In this document: one piece after another, positions 33,437-41,698 of the stretch | Numbering within the stretch: position 1 is the stretch's first letter | Layout of the letters: every line of letters begins with the position of its first letter | Source: Planctomycetota bacterium | GTDB lineage: Bacteria; Planctomycetota; UBA8742; UBA2392 | Reading direction: 5' to 3' | DNA length: 64,000 bases | Assembly (NCBI GenBank): GCA_019912315.1 | Contig: JAIOJA010000076.1 | Coordinates: forward strand, 1 to 64,000 | The notes under the pieces: model-generated | Databases searched by the model: none | Told to the model about the DNA's origin: nothing | The model's input: only the letters and a program-made list of their open reading frames with translations | Program-made: the position numbers and the translations under genes

Positions 33437-33886
33437 ATGTCCCACACATACACGCGCCAACTCCTGCACGTTGTCTTCAGCACGAAGGAGCGTAGGCCTC
33501 ACCTGACGAAAGACGTCCGCCCGCGCATGTACGGGTACATCCGCACGGTATCCGAAGACCTCAATGTTGCCGTTCTCGCGTTGAACGGTGTGGAGGATCA
33601 CCTTCACCTGTTGATTGACCTGCCCGCCTCGTTGAACACGGCGGAGTTCATGCAGAAGCTTAAGGCCAATTCGTCGCGCTGGTTCCGCAAGCAGTTCCCG
33701 ACTGTCGATTTCCGGTGGCAGCGCGGGTATGGCGCGTTCAGTGTCAGCGAATCGAAAGTTGGGGACGTTCGCGGGTACATCGACCGGCAGGAAGAGCATC
33801 ACAAGAAGAGTTCGTTCGAGGACGAGATTCGGAAGCTGGTTGCGAACCACGGTCTGACGTTCGATGAGCGCTTCTTTCTGGAATGA
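33437..33886 (+). CDS. REP-associated tyrosine transposase (RAYT, IS200-like Y1 family)
   Basis: 149 aa from ATG 33437. The Y1 transposase fold is marked by RQLLHVVFSTKERRPHL at the start, the HUH metal motif in GVEDHLHLLIDLP, and the late helix with GYIDRQEEHHKK, whose Tyr is the likely nucleophile. QRGYGAFSVSES is also typical. RAYTs are single-copy IS200 relatives that act on flanking REP hairpins rather than forming full insertion sequences. The gene is bracketed by mirror-image palindromes (33281-33396 and 33888-34005), as expected for a RAYT with its REPs. A RAYT tail remnant of a different subtype lies near 62890-62990. Confidence 0.9.
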   Translation: MSHTYTRQLLHVVFSTKERRPHLTKDVRPRMYGYIRTVSEDLNVAVLALNGVEDHLHLLIDLPASLNTAEFMQKLKANSSRWFRKQFPTVDFRWQRGYGAFSVSESKVGDVRGYIDRQEEHHKKSSFEDEIRKLVANHGLTFDERFFLE

Positions 33887-33887
33887 C

Positions 33888-34005
33888 GAGCCGCCGGCTT
33901 CGCCGGCTCGGAATCTATTGGCATCGCGTACCCCCGGTTTCGCTTGCGCCTTTGGCGCTGCGCTTCACCGGGGGCTAACGAGAGAGGCGGCGGCTTTGCC
34001 GCCTC
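33888..34005. repeat. right REP/palindrome array flanking the REP-associated transposase
   Basis: It begins 2 bases past the transposase stop. A hairpin at 33888-33909 (GAGCCGCCGGC-TTC-GCCGGCTC) is followed by a long imperfect palindrome at 33927-33979 (CCCCCGGT to ACCGGGGGCTAAC) and a hairpin at 33984-34005 (GAGGCGGCGGCTTTGCCGCCTC). The order mirrors the left array in inverted orientation. Confidence 0.85.
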
Positions 34006-34095
34006 AACTGCCGAAATACCGTCACCCGTCGTGTGCGCCAAATCTTGTCGCACCCCTCTGTATGCTTCTGGGGTCTTTTGAACAGGAGCATACTT

Positions 34096-34455
34096 ATGTC
34101 TACCGAACGACTTACCGACGACGAAGCGCGCAGCATGTTGGCAACGGCCGCCAAGGTTATGGCCGACATGCTTCATCGCGTGCGCGGCAGCATTGAGGCC
34201 GTGAACCAGGCTGAGGCCAACGCCATTTACGCCGCGGAACTCTCGGCGCGGTACAAGGATGTCAAACGTTCCGGCACGCCCGATGACCGCGAGCTCGTGC
34301 GCGCGCATCCACTGTATTCACTGCTGACACTGGCCGAGAAACTGGGACGGTCCATCGAGCGCATCCTGGCGATCACCAACCCGAACCTGCACGCCGAGCG
34401 AAAAATGGCAGAGCTGCGTGCGGTGCACGCGTTCCGCCAGTCGCAGGTGGCGTAG
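34096..34455 (+). CDS. small helical protein, unknown function
   Basis: 119 aa from ATG 34096, with AGGAG nine bases upstream. The sequence is predicted mostly helical (DDEARSMLATAAKVMADMLH, then LYSLLTLAEKLGRSIERIL) with no Cys, no signal peptide and no known motif. It lies between the REP array and a convergent membrane-protein gene. A good ribosome-binding site and coding-like composition support a real gene, possibly a cytoplasmic dimer. Confidence 0.6.
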   Translation: MSTERLTDDEARSMLATAAKVMADMLHRVRGSIEAVNQAEANAIYAAELSARYKDVKRSGTPDDRELVRAHPLYSLLTLAEKLGRSIERILAITNPNLHAERKMAELRAVHAFRQSQVA

Positions 34456-34629
34456 CACGGACGCCTTTTCCGTACCCCGTTTCCGGACGGGGCGTTGCCG
34501 ATTTAACCACGCGCCTGCAAACCCCCGAAAATGGCGATTTCCCCACTGTATTCACGTGGCGTGGGGCGGAATTTTCGTCGCCGCCACCCGCCGGGGCAGC
34601 TTCACGCATCCATTCATGCGTGATGGCGG

Positions 34630-35298
34630 TCACTCAAGCGTTTTTTGCGCGGGCTTCGGCTTGCGATAGATCAGCATCAGGTTGCGAATGGCCGGTATCG
34701 GGTTCAGGGCGTACGCCAGCACGAACACGGCGTCAGGCTTGTAGGCCGCGTAGGCGGTCAGCAGCCCGGCGCCGAAAATGCTCATCCACCAGAACACGGG
34801 CGGCAACACGCTTTTGCCCGCGCGCTCGCTGACGATCCACTGTACGGGAAAGCGCAGCGTCCACAGGGCGGTCCCCGCGAGACCCACCGTCAGCCAGAAG
34901 GGCGAGGCATCGAGGTTAAGAATCTGCTTTTCCTCGGCGGTGAGGTACGCCGCGACCCCCCCGCTGATCATCATCACGGCGCCAAGCGGAATCATGACCG
35001 TGCCCAGCCTGCGCCCCCTGCCCGCGATCATCAGGTTGCGGATGTACAGGAACAGGTTCAGCGTCGGGGCGATCAGAAAAATCGGGTCGCGCGTAAACCA
35101 GGCGTACACCAGCAGCAGCAGCGTGCCAGCCACCGACAGCCACCAGAAGCTGATCGGCACGACGCTGTCTTTGGCTTTCTCGCTGGCCACCCACTGCACG
35201 AGTATGCGCAGTGTGAACAGAACCTGCCCGGCAATGCCGATGGCGAAAAACGCCGTTTCGGTCTTGAACAGATTCGCGATCAGCAGCGTCTGGGACAA
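34630..35298 (-). CDS. membrane protein with two tandem LAB_N (lipid-A-disaccharide synthase N-terminal-like) domains
   Basis: 222 aa, six predicted membrane helices. Two homologous halves are visible: GQVLFTLRILVQWVASEKAKDSV...FWWLSVAGTLLLLVYA with LNLFLYIRNLMI, and GTALWTLRFPVQWIVSERAGKSV...FWWMSIFGAGLLTAYA with LNPIPAIRNLML (shown in parts). These match PF07578, the small membrane domain found before LpxB in some bacteria and as stand-alone proteins; its fold is SWEET/PQ-loop-like. Internal duplication may give a complete transporter-like bundle. The start is not certain. No lpxB or other lipid A gene is adjacent. Confidence 0.82.
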   Translation of the reverse strand: MSQTLLIANLFKTETAFFAIGIAGQVLFTLRILVQWVASEKAKDSVVPISFWWLSVAGTLLLLVYAWFTRDPIFLIAPTLNLFLYIRNLMIAGRGRRLGTVMIPLGAVMMISGGVAAYLTAEEKQILNLDASPFWLTVGLAGTALWTLRFPVQWIVSERAGKSVLPPVFWWMSIFGAGLLTAYAAYKPDAVFVLAYALNPIPAIRNLMLIYRKPKPAQKTLE

Positions 35299-35392
35299 AG
35301 CACTTCCGGTGAAAGCCCGAAGCTAACCAGCATACGGGGGCGTCCGCAATCACCCGCGTTGTGGAACCGATGTGCAAAGTTATCGTTCAGGC

Positions 35393-37060
35393 ATGGACAC
35401 CGAGGAAGGCTCCCGTCCGGACCGGCAGGTCGCGCTGCTGATGCTCGCGGCGTTCGTGCTGCTGTTCGTGCCGGCCTGGTTTTCGCGCGGGCCCTGGCAC
35501 GTCGACGACCTGCGCTACGTCGAGGCCGCCCGCCAGATGGGCGAGTACGGTGACTGGCTGGTGCCGCGCCTGAACGGCGACGTCTACGGAGAAAAACCGC
35601 CCGGCTATTCCTGGTCCGTCGTTGCGGTCAAGTACGCCACCGGCACGACCTACCTGGTGGCGGCGCGCATTGTGTCCGCCCTGGCGGCGCTGCTTACGGG
35701 GCTGCTGCTTGTGCATCTGGCGCGGGTGCTGTTCGCGTCGCGCCTGACCGGCTGGATGGCGGCCGGGTTTCTGTGGACTTTCGTGTTCGTGCTGGATCGC
35801 GGTACGCGCAGTCTGATCGATTCCTTCCTCTATATGTGGACGACGCTGGGCGTGGTCACGCTGCTTCACGCTGCCCTGGCGGAGACCTGGCGGGCGCGCG
35901 TGGCCTGGATTATCGCGACCGTCGGCGCGCTCGGCTACGCCTGTCTGGTCAAGGGCCCGGTGGGGCTTGTGATTCCCGCCCTGGGCGCGCTCGTGCTGGG
36001 GCTTAGCTGGCGCGGGCGCCGCGGCGTCTGCTTCACGGCGATCGGCGTCGGCGCGCTGCTGGGCGGGCTGATCACGCTGGGCTGGCTGCTGCTGGCCGCG
36101 AACCAGGCCGGCGACTGGTATCTGGAGCGCCTGCTGTTCAAGCAGTCGGCCGGTCGTGCCACGCAGTCGTTTCATCACGCCGAGCCCATATGGTTTTTTC
36201 TGCTGGTGATTCCGCCGGTGGCGCTGCCGTGGATTATTTTTCTGCCGGGGGCGGTTCGCGCGGCCTGGCGCATGCGGCACACCCCGGCGGCGCGCGCTGC
36301 GCTTGGGGTCTTCGCGTGGGCGGCGGTGATCCTGCTGTTCTTTTCGATCATTTCGGGCAAGCGGTCGGGCTATGTACTGCCGCTGTTTCCGCCCCTGGCG
36401 CTTGGAATCGCCTGGGGGGTGATGCGAATGCAGACCACACTTGCAGGCAAGTGGCTTGGCTGGCCCGTGAAGTTCAGCGTGTACGCCGCCACAGGCGCGG
36501 GCGCCCTGATGTGCATTGGCGCCGTGGCGCTACTGACCGTCGACCATAAGCGCCTGCCGCTCGATGCCAGCACGGTCGCCCTGAACATGGACGGGTTCGG
36601 CGCCGGCGTGCTGTTCAGCGCCGGGTTGATCACGCTGGTCTGGGGCGCGTGCATCGTGTCGATTCTGCGGCGGCGGCGGCAGGCCTGGGCGCCGGCGTTG
36701 ATTCTGTTGGTGCCGTTGATCGGCGTGATGCACGCGGGCCTGCACCTGAGCGTGATCCCGGCCATAGAGCCGCTGAAGAGCGCCGCGCCATTTGGCGAGG
36801 CCGTAAACCGTGACTGGAACCGCGATGAGCGTCTGGTTGTGCTGGGCGGCCAGAAGGACGGGCTGGTCACTTACTACTGCGATATCCGGCGCGTCGAGAA
36901 TTACCGCCAGGAAGAACTCGCTGAAATTCAAGGCACGTTGTGGGTGGTGAGCTTCCGGAAAGACTGGGAGCGCATGCCCGCCGACTACCGCGCGGGCTTT
37001 CAGTTGCGCGCGACCGGGGAATTCAACAACAAGGACTATGTCTTCCTGCACCGTCCCTGA
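35393..37060 (+). CDS. GT39/ArnT-like membrane glycosyltransferase
   Basis: 555 aa with about 11-12 membrane helices. The first large loop carries HVDDLRYVEAARQMGEYGDW then LVPRLNGDVYGEKPPGYSWS, the signature region of ArnT-type lipid-linked sugar transferases. The usual DE pair is DD here. Such enzymes take sugars from undecaprenyl phosphate and act on lipid or protein targets on the outer face of the inner membrane. The C-terminal soluble part is short. The stop overlaps the next gene by 23 bases, the first of a run of four plus-strand genes to 41286. Confidence 0.85.
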   Translation: MDTEEGSRPDRQVALLMLAAFVLLFVPAWFSRGPWHVDDLRYVEAARQMGEYGDWLVPRLNGDVYGEKPPGYSWSVVAVKYATGTTYLVAARIVSALAALLTGLLLVHLARVLFASRLTGWMAAGFLWTFVFVLDRGTRSLIDSFLYMWTTLGVVTLLHAALAETWRARVAWIIATVGALGYACLVKGPVGLVIPALGALVLGLSWRGRRGVCFTAIGVGALLGGLITLGWLLLAANQAGDWYLERLLFKQSAGRATQSFHHAEPIWFFLLVIPPVALPWIIFLPGAVRAAWRMRHTPAARAALGVFAWAAVILLFFSIISGKRSGYVLPLFPPLALGIAWGVMRMQTTLAGKWLGWPVKFSVYAATGAGALMCIGAVALLTVDHKRLPLDASTVALNMDGFGAGVLFSAGLITLVWGACIVSILRRRRQAWAPALILLVPLIGVMHAGLHLSVIPAIEPLKSAAPFGEAVNRDWNRDERLVVLGGQKDGLVTYYCDIRRVENYRQEELAEIQGTLWVVSFRKDWERMPADYRAGFQLRATGEFNNKDYVFLHRP

Positions 37061-37811
37061 GGCTCGCTACTGCCTGCGCGTCGCGATTGCGCTGACTTGC
37101 GCCGGCGTCGCCGCGCAACTGCTGATGTACGGCGGGCCGGTGCTTACCTGGCTGTGGCTGGACCAGGACTGGAGTGAACCCGCGGCCCTGCGGGTTGAGC
37201 ACGCCGCGGCATACGCCCTGCTGGCTAGCATCCCGTTTCTGTTCTGGCGCAAGGGATGGGCGGTGGCAAAGCTGGTTGCGGGCTGGCTGCTGGTGTCCGC
37301 ACTGGCCGAGACCCTGACCGGCACCTGGCACCCCGAGCTGACGCCGGGTGGCCACGCGGCACGCTATCTGGCGCCGCTGGCGCTTGCCGCATTCAGCCTC
37401 GAGACGCCGCGGGAAAGGCTGGGGGAATGGCTGCTGCGGGTCGGCGCCGGGGCGACGTTCCTTTTCCACGGCATCGAGGCGCTGCTGGGGAAGGCCGAGT
37501 TCGTGGACTACCTGATCAGCGCCGGCGACACGCTGTTTGCGGTGAACCTGAGCGAGTCCACCGCGCGCACGACGCTGGGCATCATCGGCGTGCTGGATGT
37601 TCTGGCCGGCGTCGCGATTCTGCTGCCGAAGCGTCTGCGCGCCGTCGCCTGCTGGATGGCGCTCTGGGGCTTTGTTACGGCGTTGGCGCGCGTCGTGTAC
37701 CTGGGGTGGGGCAACTGGCCGGAGCTGCTAATCCGCGTGACGAACGGTGCCGTTCCGCTTACACTCGTGATCCTCTGGGCGAAGGGACAGCGGCGTGAAA
37801 CGACTGAATGA
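37038..37811 (+). CDS. polytopic membrane protein (DoxX-like), unknown function
   Basis: 257 aa with about seven hydrophobic helices. The central part (GEWLLRVGAGATFLFHGIEALLG, then LGIIGVLDVLAGVAILLP) resembles DoxX/DoxD-type membrane modules. It overlaps the GT39 gene by 23 bases and the phosphatase gene by 17, so it is translationally coupled on both sides. No charged catalytic motifs were seen. A helper or quinone-linked role is possible but not supported by residues. Confidence 0.7.
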   Translation: MSSCTVPEARYCLRVAIALTCAGVAAQLLMYGGPVLTWLWLDQDWSEPAALRVEHAAAYALLASIPFLFWRKGWAVAKLVAGWLLVSALAETLTGTWHPELTPGGHAARYLAPLALAAFSLETPRERLGEWLLRVGAGATFLFHGIEALLGKAEFVDYLISAGDTLFAVNLSESTARTTLGIIGVLDVLAGVAILLPKRLRAVACWMALWGFVTALARVVYLGWGNWPELLIRVTNGAVPLTLVILWAKGQRRETTE

Positions 37812-39057
37812 CACGCGAGTCGCTTTGATTACGGGCGGCGTCGTGATCGTGCTCGCGGCCGTGATCGGCGCGTGGATGGCGCCGCCTGCCCTTGAAGCCG
37901 ACGAACGCGACTCCGCGACGTTCACCGGGACGCGGCTGGTCGGTACCCTGCCGGCCCAGTGGCGCGTGATCTGGACCGAAGACCCGGCCCACGAAGCGAC
38001 GCTAAGCTGGACCACGGCCGGGCTGCCCGACAGCAGCGTAGTCTACTATGACACGGAGGCGCGCGGGGGCGAGCTGGCCATGTACCGGCACAAAGCCGAA
38101 GCCGCCACGGGGCGCTACACCGACAAGGACTGGAAGCTGCACTACAACCACGCACTGCTGACCGACTTGAAGCCCGCTACGACCTACTGGTTTGTGATGG
38201 TCAGCGACGGGAGGCTGTCGCGCGAGTTTCACTTCGTGACGGCGCCGGAAGGCGACGCCGAGTTCAAGCTGCTGTACGGCGGCGATTCCCGCAGCGACCG
38301 GGGCGGGCGTCAGACCATGAACCGCCGCATGAGGGCCCTGCTGGAAGAAGACCCGGAAATTCTGGCGCTGGTGCATGGCGGCGATTACGTGTCCGACGGC
38401 GACGACATGGACGACTGGGTCGAATGGCTGACCGACCACGAACTCACCGTTACCAGCGACGGGCGCATGTTGCCTCTGGTTCCCGCGCGCGGAAACCACG
38501 AGGCCGACGGCGAGCAGTACGACGAAATCTTCAACACGCCGGGCGACAAGGGCGGCAACTTTTACGCGACCACAATCGGCGACGAGTTCCTGCTGATCAA
38601 CCTCAACACCAACATCAGCCACGGCGGCAACCAGGCCGACTTCCTTGAAACCGTCCTGCGCGACAACAAGGGCGCGCGCTGGCAGCTCGCGAACTATCAC
38701 CGCCCCGCCTATCCGGCCGTGAAGAAACCCGGCAGCGCCCTTGAGCACTGGGTGCCGCTGTTCGAGAAATACGACCTTGACGTGGCACTGGAATCGGACG
38801 GGCACACCCTCAAGCGCACCTGCGCAATCCGCGGCGGCAAGCCGGACGCGACGGGCGTCGTGTACGTCGGCGAGGGCGGGCTGGGCGTGAAGCAGCGCAC
38901 GCCGGACGACGAGCGCTGGTACTTCGAAGGCGGCGTTACGGCCTCGACGCTGCACGTGCAGAAGCTGACCGTGAAGAAAGACAGCCTGCTGATCGAATCC
39001 ATTACCGACGAAGGCGCCGTCAAAGACACCTGGACCGGCAAACCCCGCAAGCGCTGA
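37795..39057 (+). CDS. secreted purple-acid-phosphatase-like metallophosphoesterase
   Basis: 420 aa from GTG 37795. A signal anchor (VALITGGVVIVLAAVIGAWM) is followed by a fibronectin-III-like domain (about 50-155) with the ATLSWTT and LKPATTYWF marks of PAP N-domains. The metallophosphoesterase core follows with GGDSRSD, HGGDYVSDGD, PARGNHEAD, an ANYHRPAYP motif and SDGHTLKRT. These supply the dinuclear metal ligands. It should hydrolyse phosphate esters outside the cytoplasm. The start overlaps the upstream membrane-protein gene by 17 bases, and the next gene starts 15 bases past the stop. Confidence 0.88.
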   Translation: MKRLNDTRVALITGGVVIVLAAVIGAWMAPPALEADERDSATFTGTRLVGTLPAQWRVIWTEDPAHEATLSWTTAGLPDSSVVYYDTEARGGELAMYRHKAEAATGRYTDKDWKLHYNHALLTDLKPATTYWFVMVSDGRLSREFHFVTAPEGDAEFKLLYGGDSRSDRGGRQTMNRRMRALLEEDPEILALVHGGDYVSDGDDMDDWVEWLTDHELTVTSDGRMLPLVPARGNHEADGEQYDEIFNTPGDKGGNFYATTIGDEFLLINLNTNISHGGNQADFLETVLRDNKGARWQLANYHRPAYPAVKKPGSALEHWVPLFEKYDLDVALESDGHTLKRTCAIRGGKPDATGVVYVGEGGLGVKQRTPDDERWYFEGGVTASTLHVQKLTVKKDSLLIESITDEGAVKDTWTGKPRKR

Positions 39058-39072
39058 TCACCGGAGACAACG

Positions 39073-41286
39073 ATGCGAAGACTCATGCCCTTTGGCGCGG
39101 CCGCGCTGCTGGCCCTTGTTGTCTCGGCTACGCCGGAGTTTTCGGCGCAGGACCAGACTTACCTGCTGCAGGAAATGCTTGGCGCCGGGTCTGTCCGCAC
39201 GGTGGACGGGCGGCACGCCATGGACGTCACCCTGACGCTCGCGCCGGGCACCAACTACGCCGTTACCACGACGACTGAATTCGAGAAGTCGTTTCACATC
39301 GAGGAGTGGGTCCGGGCGGTGGCCGACGGGCGCGTCACCGAGGTGCAGCGCAGCTACGGCGACATGCCGACCGAGAGCGTATCCGTGAGTGACCTGGGGC
39401 AGGGGCCGCAAAAGGTCAAGACGCCCGGCGTGGACCCGAAGGCGCACCAGTCGTTCGTGATGAAGGTAAGGCGAGACGGCACGCGCGAGATCACGCACGA
39501 CACGCACCTGTCGATACTCGAGAAGGAAATGGCGACCATCCCCCGCGACACCGAGCCCGACCTGCTGCCCGGTCGCAAGGTGAAGATCGGCGAAAGCTGG
39601 AAGGTGCCCGGCGGCAAGCTGGGGCTGATCGGCATGGCCTCGGGGCAGGATGTCATGAAGTCGGCCGACGTGACTGCCACACTGAAGTCCGTCACGCGCA
39701 ACGAGCAGGCGCAGTCCGTGGCGACGATCAGCGTCTCGGGCACCGTGCATTACGAAACCTTCGTTGCCTCCGGCGTCGGCGCCGACTTCGACACGCATGT
39801 CTTTTCCGAGGTCAGTTTCAAGGGCAACGCGTACTTCAACCTGACCTACAGCCTGATGGCCGGCTTCGAGTGGGAAGGCACGTCGCAGGCATCGGGCAAG
39901 ATGAACGGCTCGACCATCGCCGCCACAACCACGTACAGCGAAGCCGCCCAGTACGGCTACGCACAGGTGTTTGACGAGGCACCCGATAACGGCAAACACG
40001 GCCCGGACGCCGCCGCGAAGCTGGAGACCTTTCCGTCCGGTGCGATAGACCCCGCGCACGTGGTCATCGCCCGCAACGACGGCAAGATCGCGCGCTTTCA
40101 GGTGTTTGACCCGGCGACGAAGAAGATCGTCAAAACCCTGCTGGTGATGCCCGGCGCGAGCAGCATCCAGAACCTCGCCCTGTCGCCTGATCGCAAGCGC
40201 CTGGCTTTTTCATCCAGCCTCAATCAGTACATCTCGCTGGCGCGCGCCGACGTGTTCGTGCTTGAGATCGAAACCGGCAAGCTGAATCAGGTCACGCCGC
40301 ACTGGGCCACCGGCGACGGCGTTGCAAAGGCGCTTGATACGGGCAAGACCGCGACGCTCACCGGGCGCATTATCTGGAAGGACACCGACCCCGCGGTGAA
40401 TCGCGACCGCCACGACGGTTTTTCCGGGCTGGTGCGCGTCGACCACACGATGTGCAACGGCAAGGTGAACGCCGACGGTACGTTCGAAGTAAAGGGCGTG
40501 CCGGTCGGGACGGCGCTGCTGATCAGCATCAGCGGGATGCTGCCGAGTTACGTGAACGGCAAGCCGCGCCCCGCCCTGGAAAAGTTCGGCGGCACGACAA
40601 TGGTCGAAACGATCGCCGATGAAAACGGCAAGAACCTCGGCGATGTGCGTATCTCGCCCAATCACATCGACAACAGCTATGACCGCCCGTGCTGGCAGGG
40701 CGACGCGCTGCTTGTGAACCTCAGCGGCTGGACGCAGAGCTATCGGGTCGGCTATCCGGACCACACCTGGCAGGCTGTCGACTACGGCGCACAGTTGCAG
40801 ATGCTTGCGGGCGGCTTTTCCGCAAGTCCCGACGGAAAGCTCGTTGCGTTCTGCCACGACTCATCCGGTGGCGAAGGCTCGGTTTCCATGTTCAGCGGCA
40901 CGGGCAAACTGCTGTGGCAGCAGGGCGTGCCCGGAACCACGCTCAGTTTCACGGCTGAAAGCATATGGACGCCGGAAGGCATGTGGCTCTGTACGGCGGG
41001 CGTGCAGAACACCCTGGGTAAATCGCTGTTCGGTTCGCCGGCTCTGGTCGTCGCCCTTCCCGAGCAGAAGCAGGCCGGGCGGATCAAGGCCTGGGCGCAG
41101 CTTGCAGGGCACCGCGTGCTTTCACTGACGACGGACGGCGAAAACGGGTTCTTCGTGACCCACCAGACGCTGATCGAGCGCAACGCGAACCTCGGCGATC
41201 TGTGGATGTGGGAGCCCGAGTCCGACACGCTGACAAGAATGACGTCGCTGCATGATCTGGTCGGAGTCGCAAGTTACGGGCGGTGA
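39073..41286 (+). CDS. large secreted protein with WD40/TolB-like propeller half, unknown function
   Basis: 737 aa with an N-terminal signal peptide (MPFGAAALLALVVSATPEFSA). The first 300 residues are beta-rich without a recognised domain. From about residue 310 a TolB/WD40-like propeller appears, with IARNDGKIARFQVF, NLALSPDRKRLAFSS and FSASPDGKLVAFCHDSSGGEG. A carboxypeptidase-regulatory-like beta insert lies near residues 425-500 (VNADGTFEVKGVPVGTALLIS). It is the last of the four-gene run. Its stop abuts the convergent oxidase small subunit at the palindrome TGATCA. Confidence 0.7.
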   Translation: MRRLMPFGAAALLALVVSATPEFSAQDQTYLLQEMLGAGSVRTVDGRHAMDVTLTLAPGTNYAVTTTTEFEKSFHIEEWVRAVADGRVTEVQRSYGDMPTESVSVSDLGQGPQKVKTPGVDPKAHQSFVMKVRRDGTREITHDTHLSILEKEMATIPRDTEPDLLPGRKVKIGESWKVPGGKLGLIGMASGQDVMKSADVTATLKSVTRNEQAQSVATISVSGTVHYETFVASGVGADFDTHVFSEVSFKGNAYFNLTYSLMAGFEWEGTSQASGKMNGSTIAATTTYSEAAQYGYAQVFDEAPDNGKHGPDAAAKLETFPSGAIDPAHVVIARNDGKIARFQVFDPATKKIVKTLLVMPGASSIQNLALSPDRKRLAFSSSLNQYISLARADVFVLEIETGKLNQVTPHWATGDGVAKALDTGKTATLTGRIIWKDTDPAVNRDRHDGFSGLVRVDHTMCNGKVNADGTFEVKGVPVGTALLISISGMLPSYVNGKPRPALEKFGGTTMVETIADENGKNLGDVRISPNHIDNSYDRPCWQGDALLVNLSGWTQSYRVGYPDHTWQAVDYGAQLQMLAGGFSASPDGKLVAFCHDSSGGEGSVSMFSGTGKLLWQQGVPGTTLSFTAESIWTPEGMWLCTAGVQNTLGKSLFGSPALVVALPEQKQAGRIKAWAQLAGHRVLSLTTDGENGFFVTHQTLIERNANLGDLWMWEPESDTLTRMTSLHDLVGVASYGR

Positions 41287-41460
41287 TCACGCCCATTTGT
41301 CGGGCGACGACTGCAGGCCCATCACCACGTACCAGATCAGCCAGACTACAAACCCGACCCACATCAGCTTGATCCACAGGGGCACGCGCTGGTCGGCCAC
41401 TTCGGGAATGTTCGTTTCGACCTTCTTGTCGTCCGGAACGGATTTGCCGTCGTCACTCAT
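41287..41460 (-). CDS. small single-pass protein of the cbb3 oxidase operon (CcoP/FixP N-terminal-like anchor)
   Basis: 57 aa from ATG 41460; the upstream codons in frame belong to the previous gene's overlap. A charged N-terminus (DDGKSVPDDKKVETN) precedes NIPEVADQRVPLWIKLMWVGFVVWLIWYVV in two parts: a linker and one membrane helix. The pattern of a polar stretch, then P-L-W and one helix, resembles the N-terminal anchor of CcoP, whose cytochrome part is here fused to CcoO. It starts 8 bases inside the preceding gene and is the last gene of the operon. Confidence 0.75.
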   Translation of the reverse strand: MSDDGKSVPDDKKVETNIPEVADQRVPLWIKLMWVGFVVWLIWYVVMGLQSSPDKWA

Positions 41461-41698
41461 TGCCGCCCTCCTCGATGCTGATGCCCTCGACTTCCAGCAC
41501 TCGCAGTTCAAGCTGGTTGGCGCCCTCGAAGGCGCCGGCCCGGGCGTACGCGACGCAGATGAACAGCATGCCCAGCATGAACATGCCAAAGAAACCCATC
41601 ACAAACAGCGCCGTGTTGTTTGCGCCTTCCTCACAGAAGAAGCACGCCTGTGCCGGCGCGGCCAGCAGCAGCAGCAGCAGTATCGCCGCGTATTTCAT
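41453..41698 (-). CDS. small membrane protein of the cbb3 oxidase operon
   Basis: 81 aa. It begins with a signal-like helix (MKYAAILLLLLLAAPAQA), followed by CFFCEEG, a CxxC pair, and a second hydrophobic helix (ALFVMGFFGMFMLGMLFICVAY). The tail is acidic. The CxxC at the membrane surface could bind copper or take part in haem attachment, but that is inference. It overlaps ccoO by ATGA and the next small gene by 8 bases, so it belongs firmly to the oxidase operon. Confidence 0.75.
   Translation of the reverse strand: MKYAAILLLLLLAAPAQACFFCEEGANNTALFVMGFFGMFMLGMLFICVAYARAGAFEGANQLELRVLEVEGISIEEGGNE

Noticed and set aside
33281..34005. Palindrome arrays considered as a CRISPR array
   Set aside because: No regular repeat-spacer pattern; the units are hairpins mirrored around a RAYT gene, and no cas genes are present.
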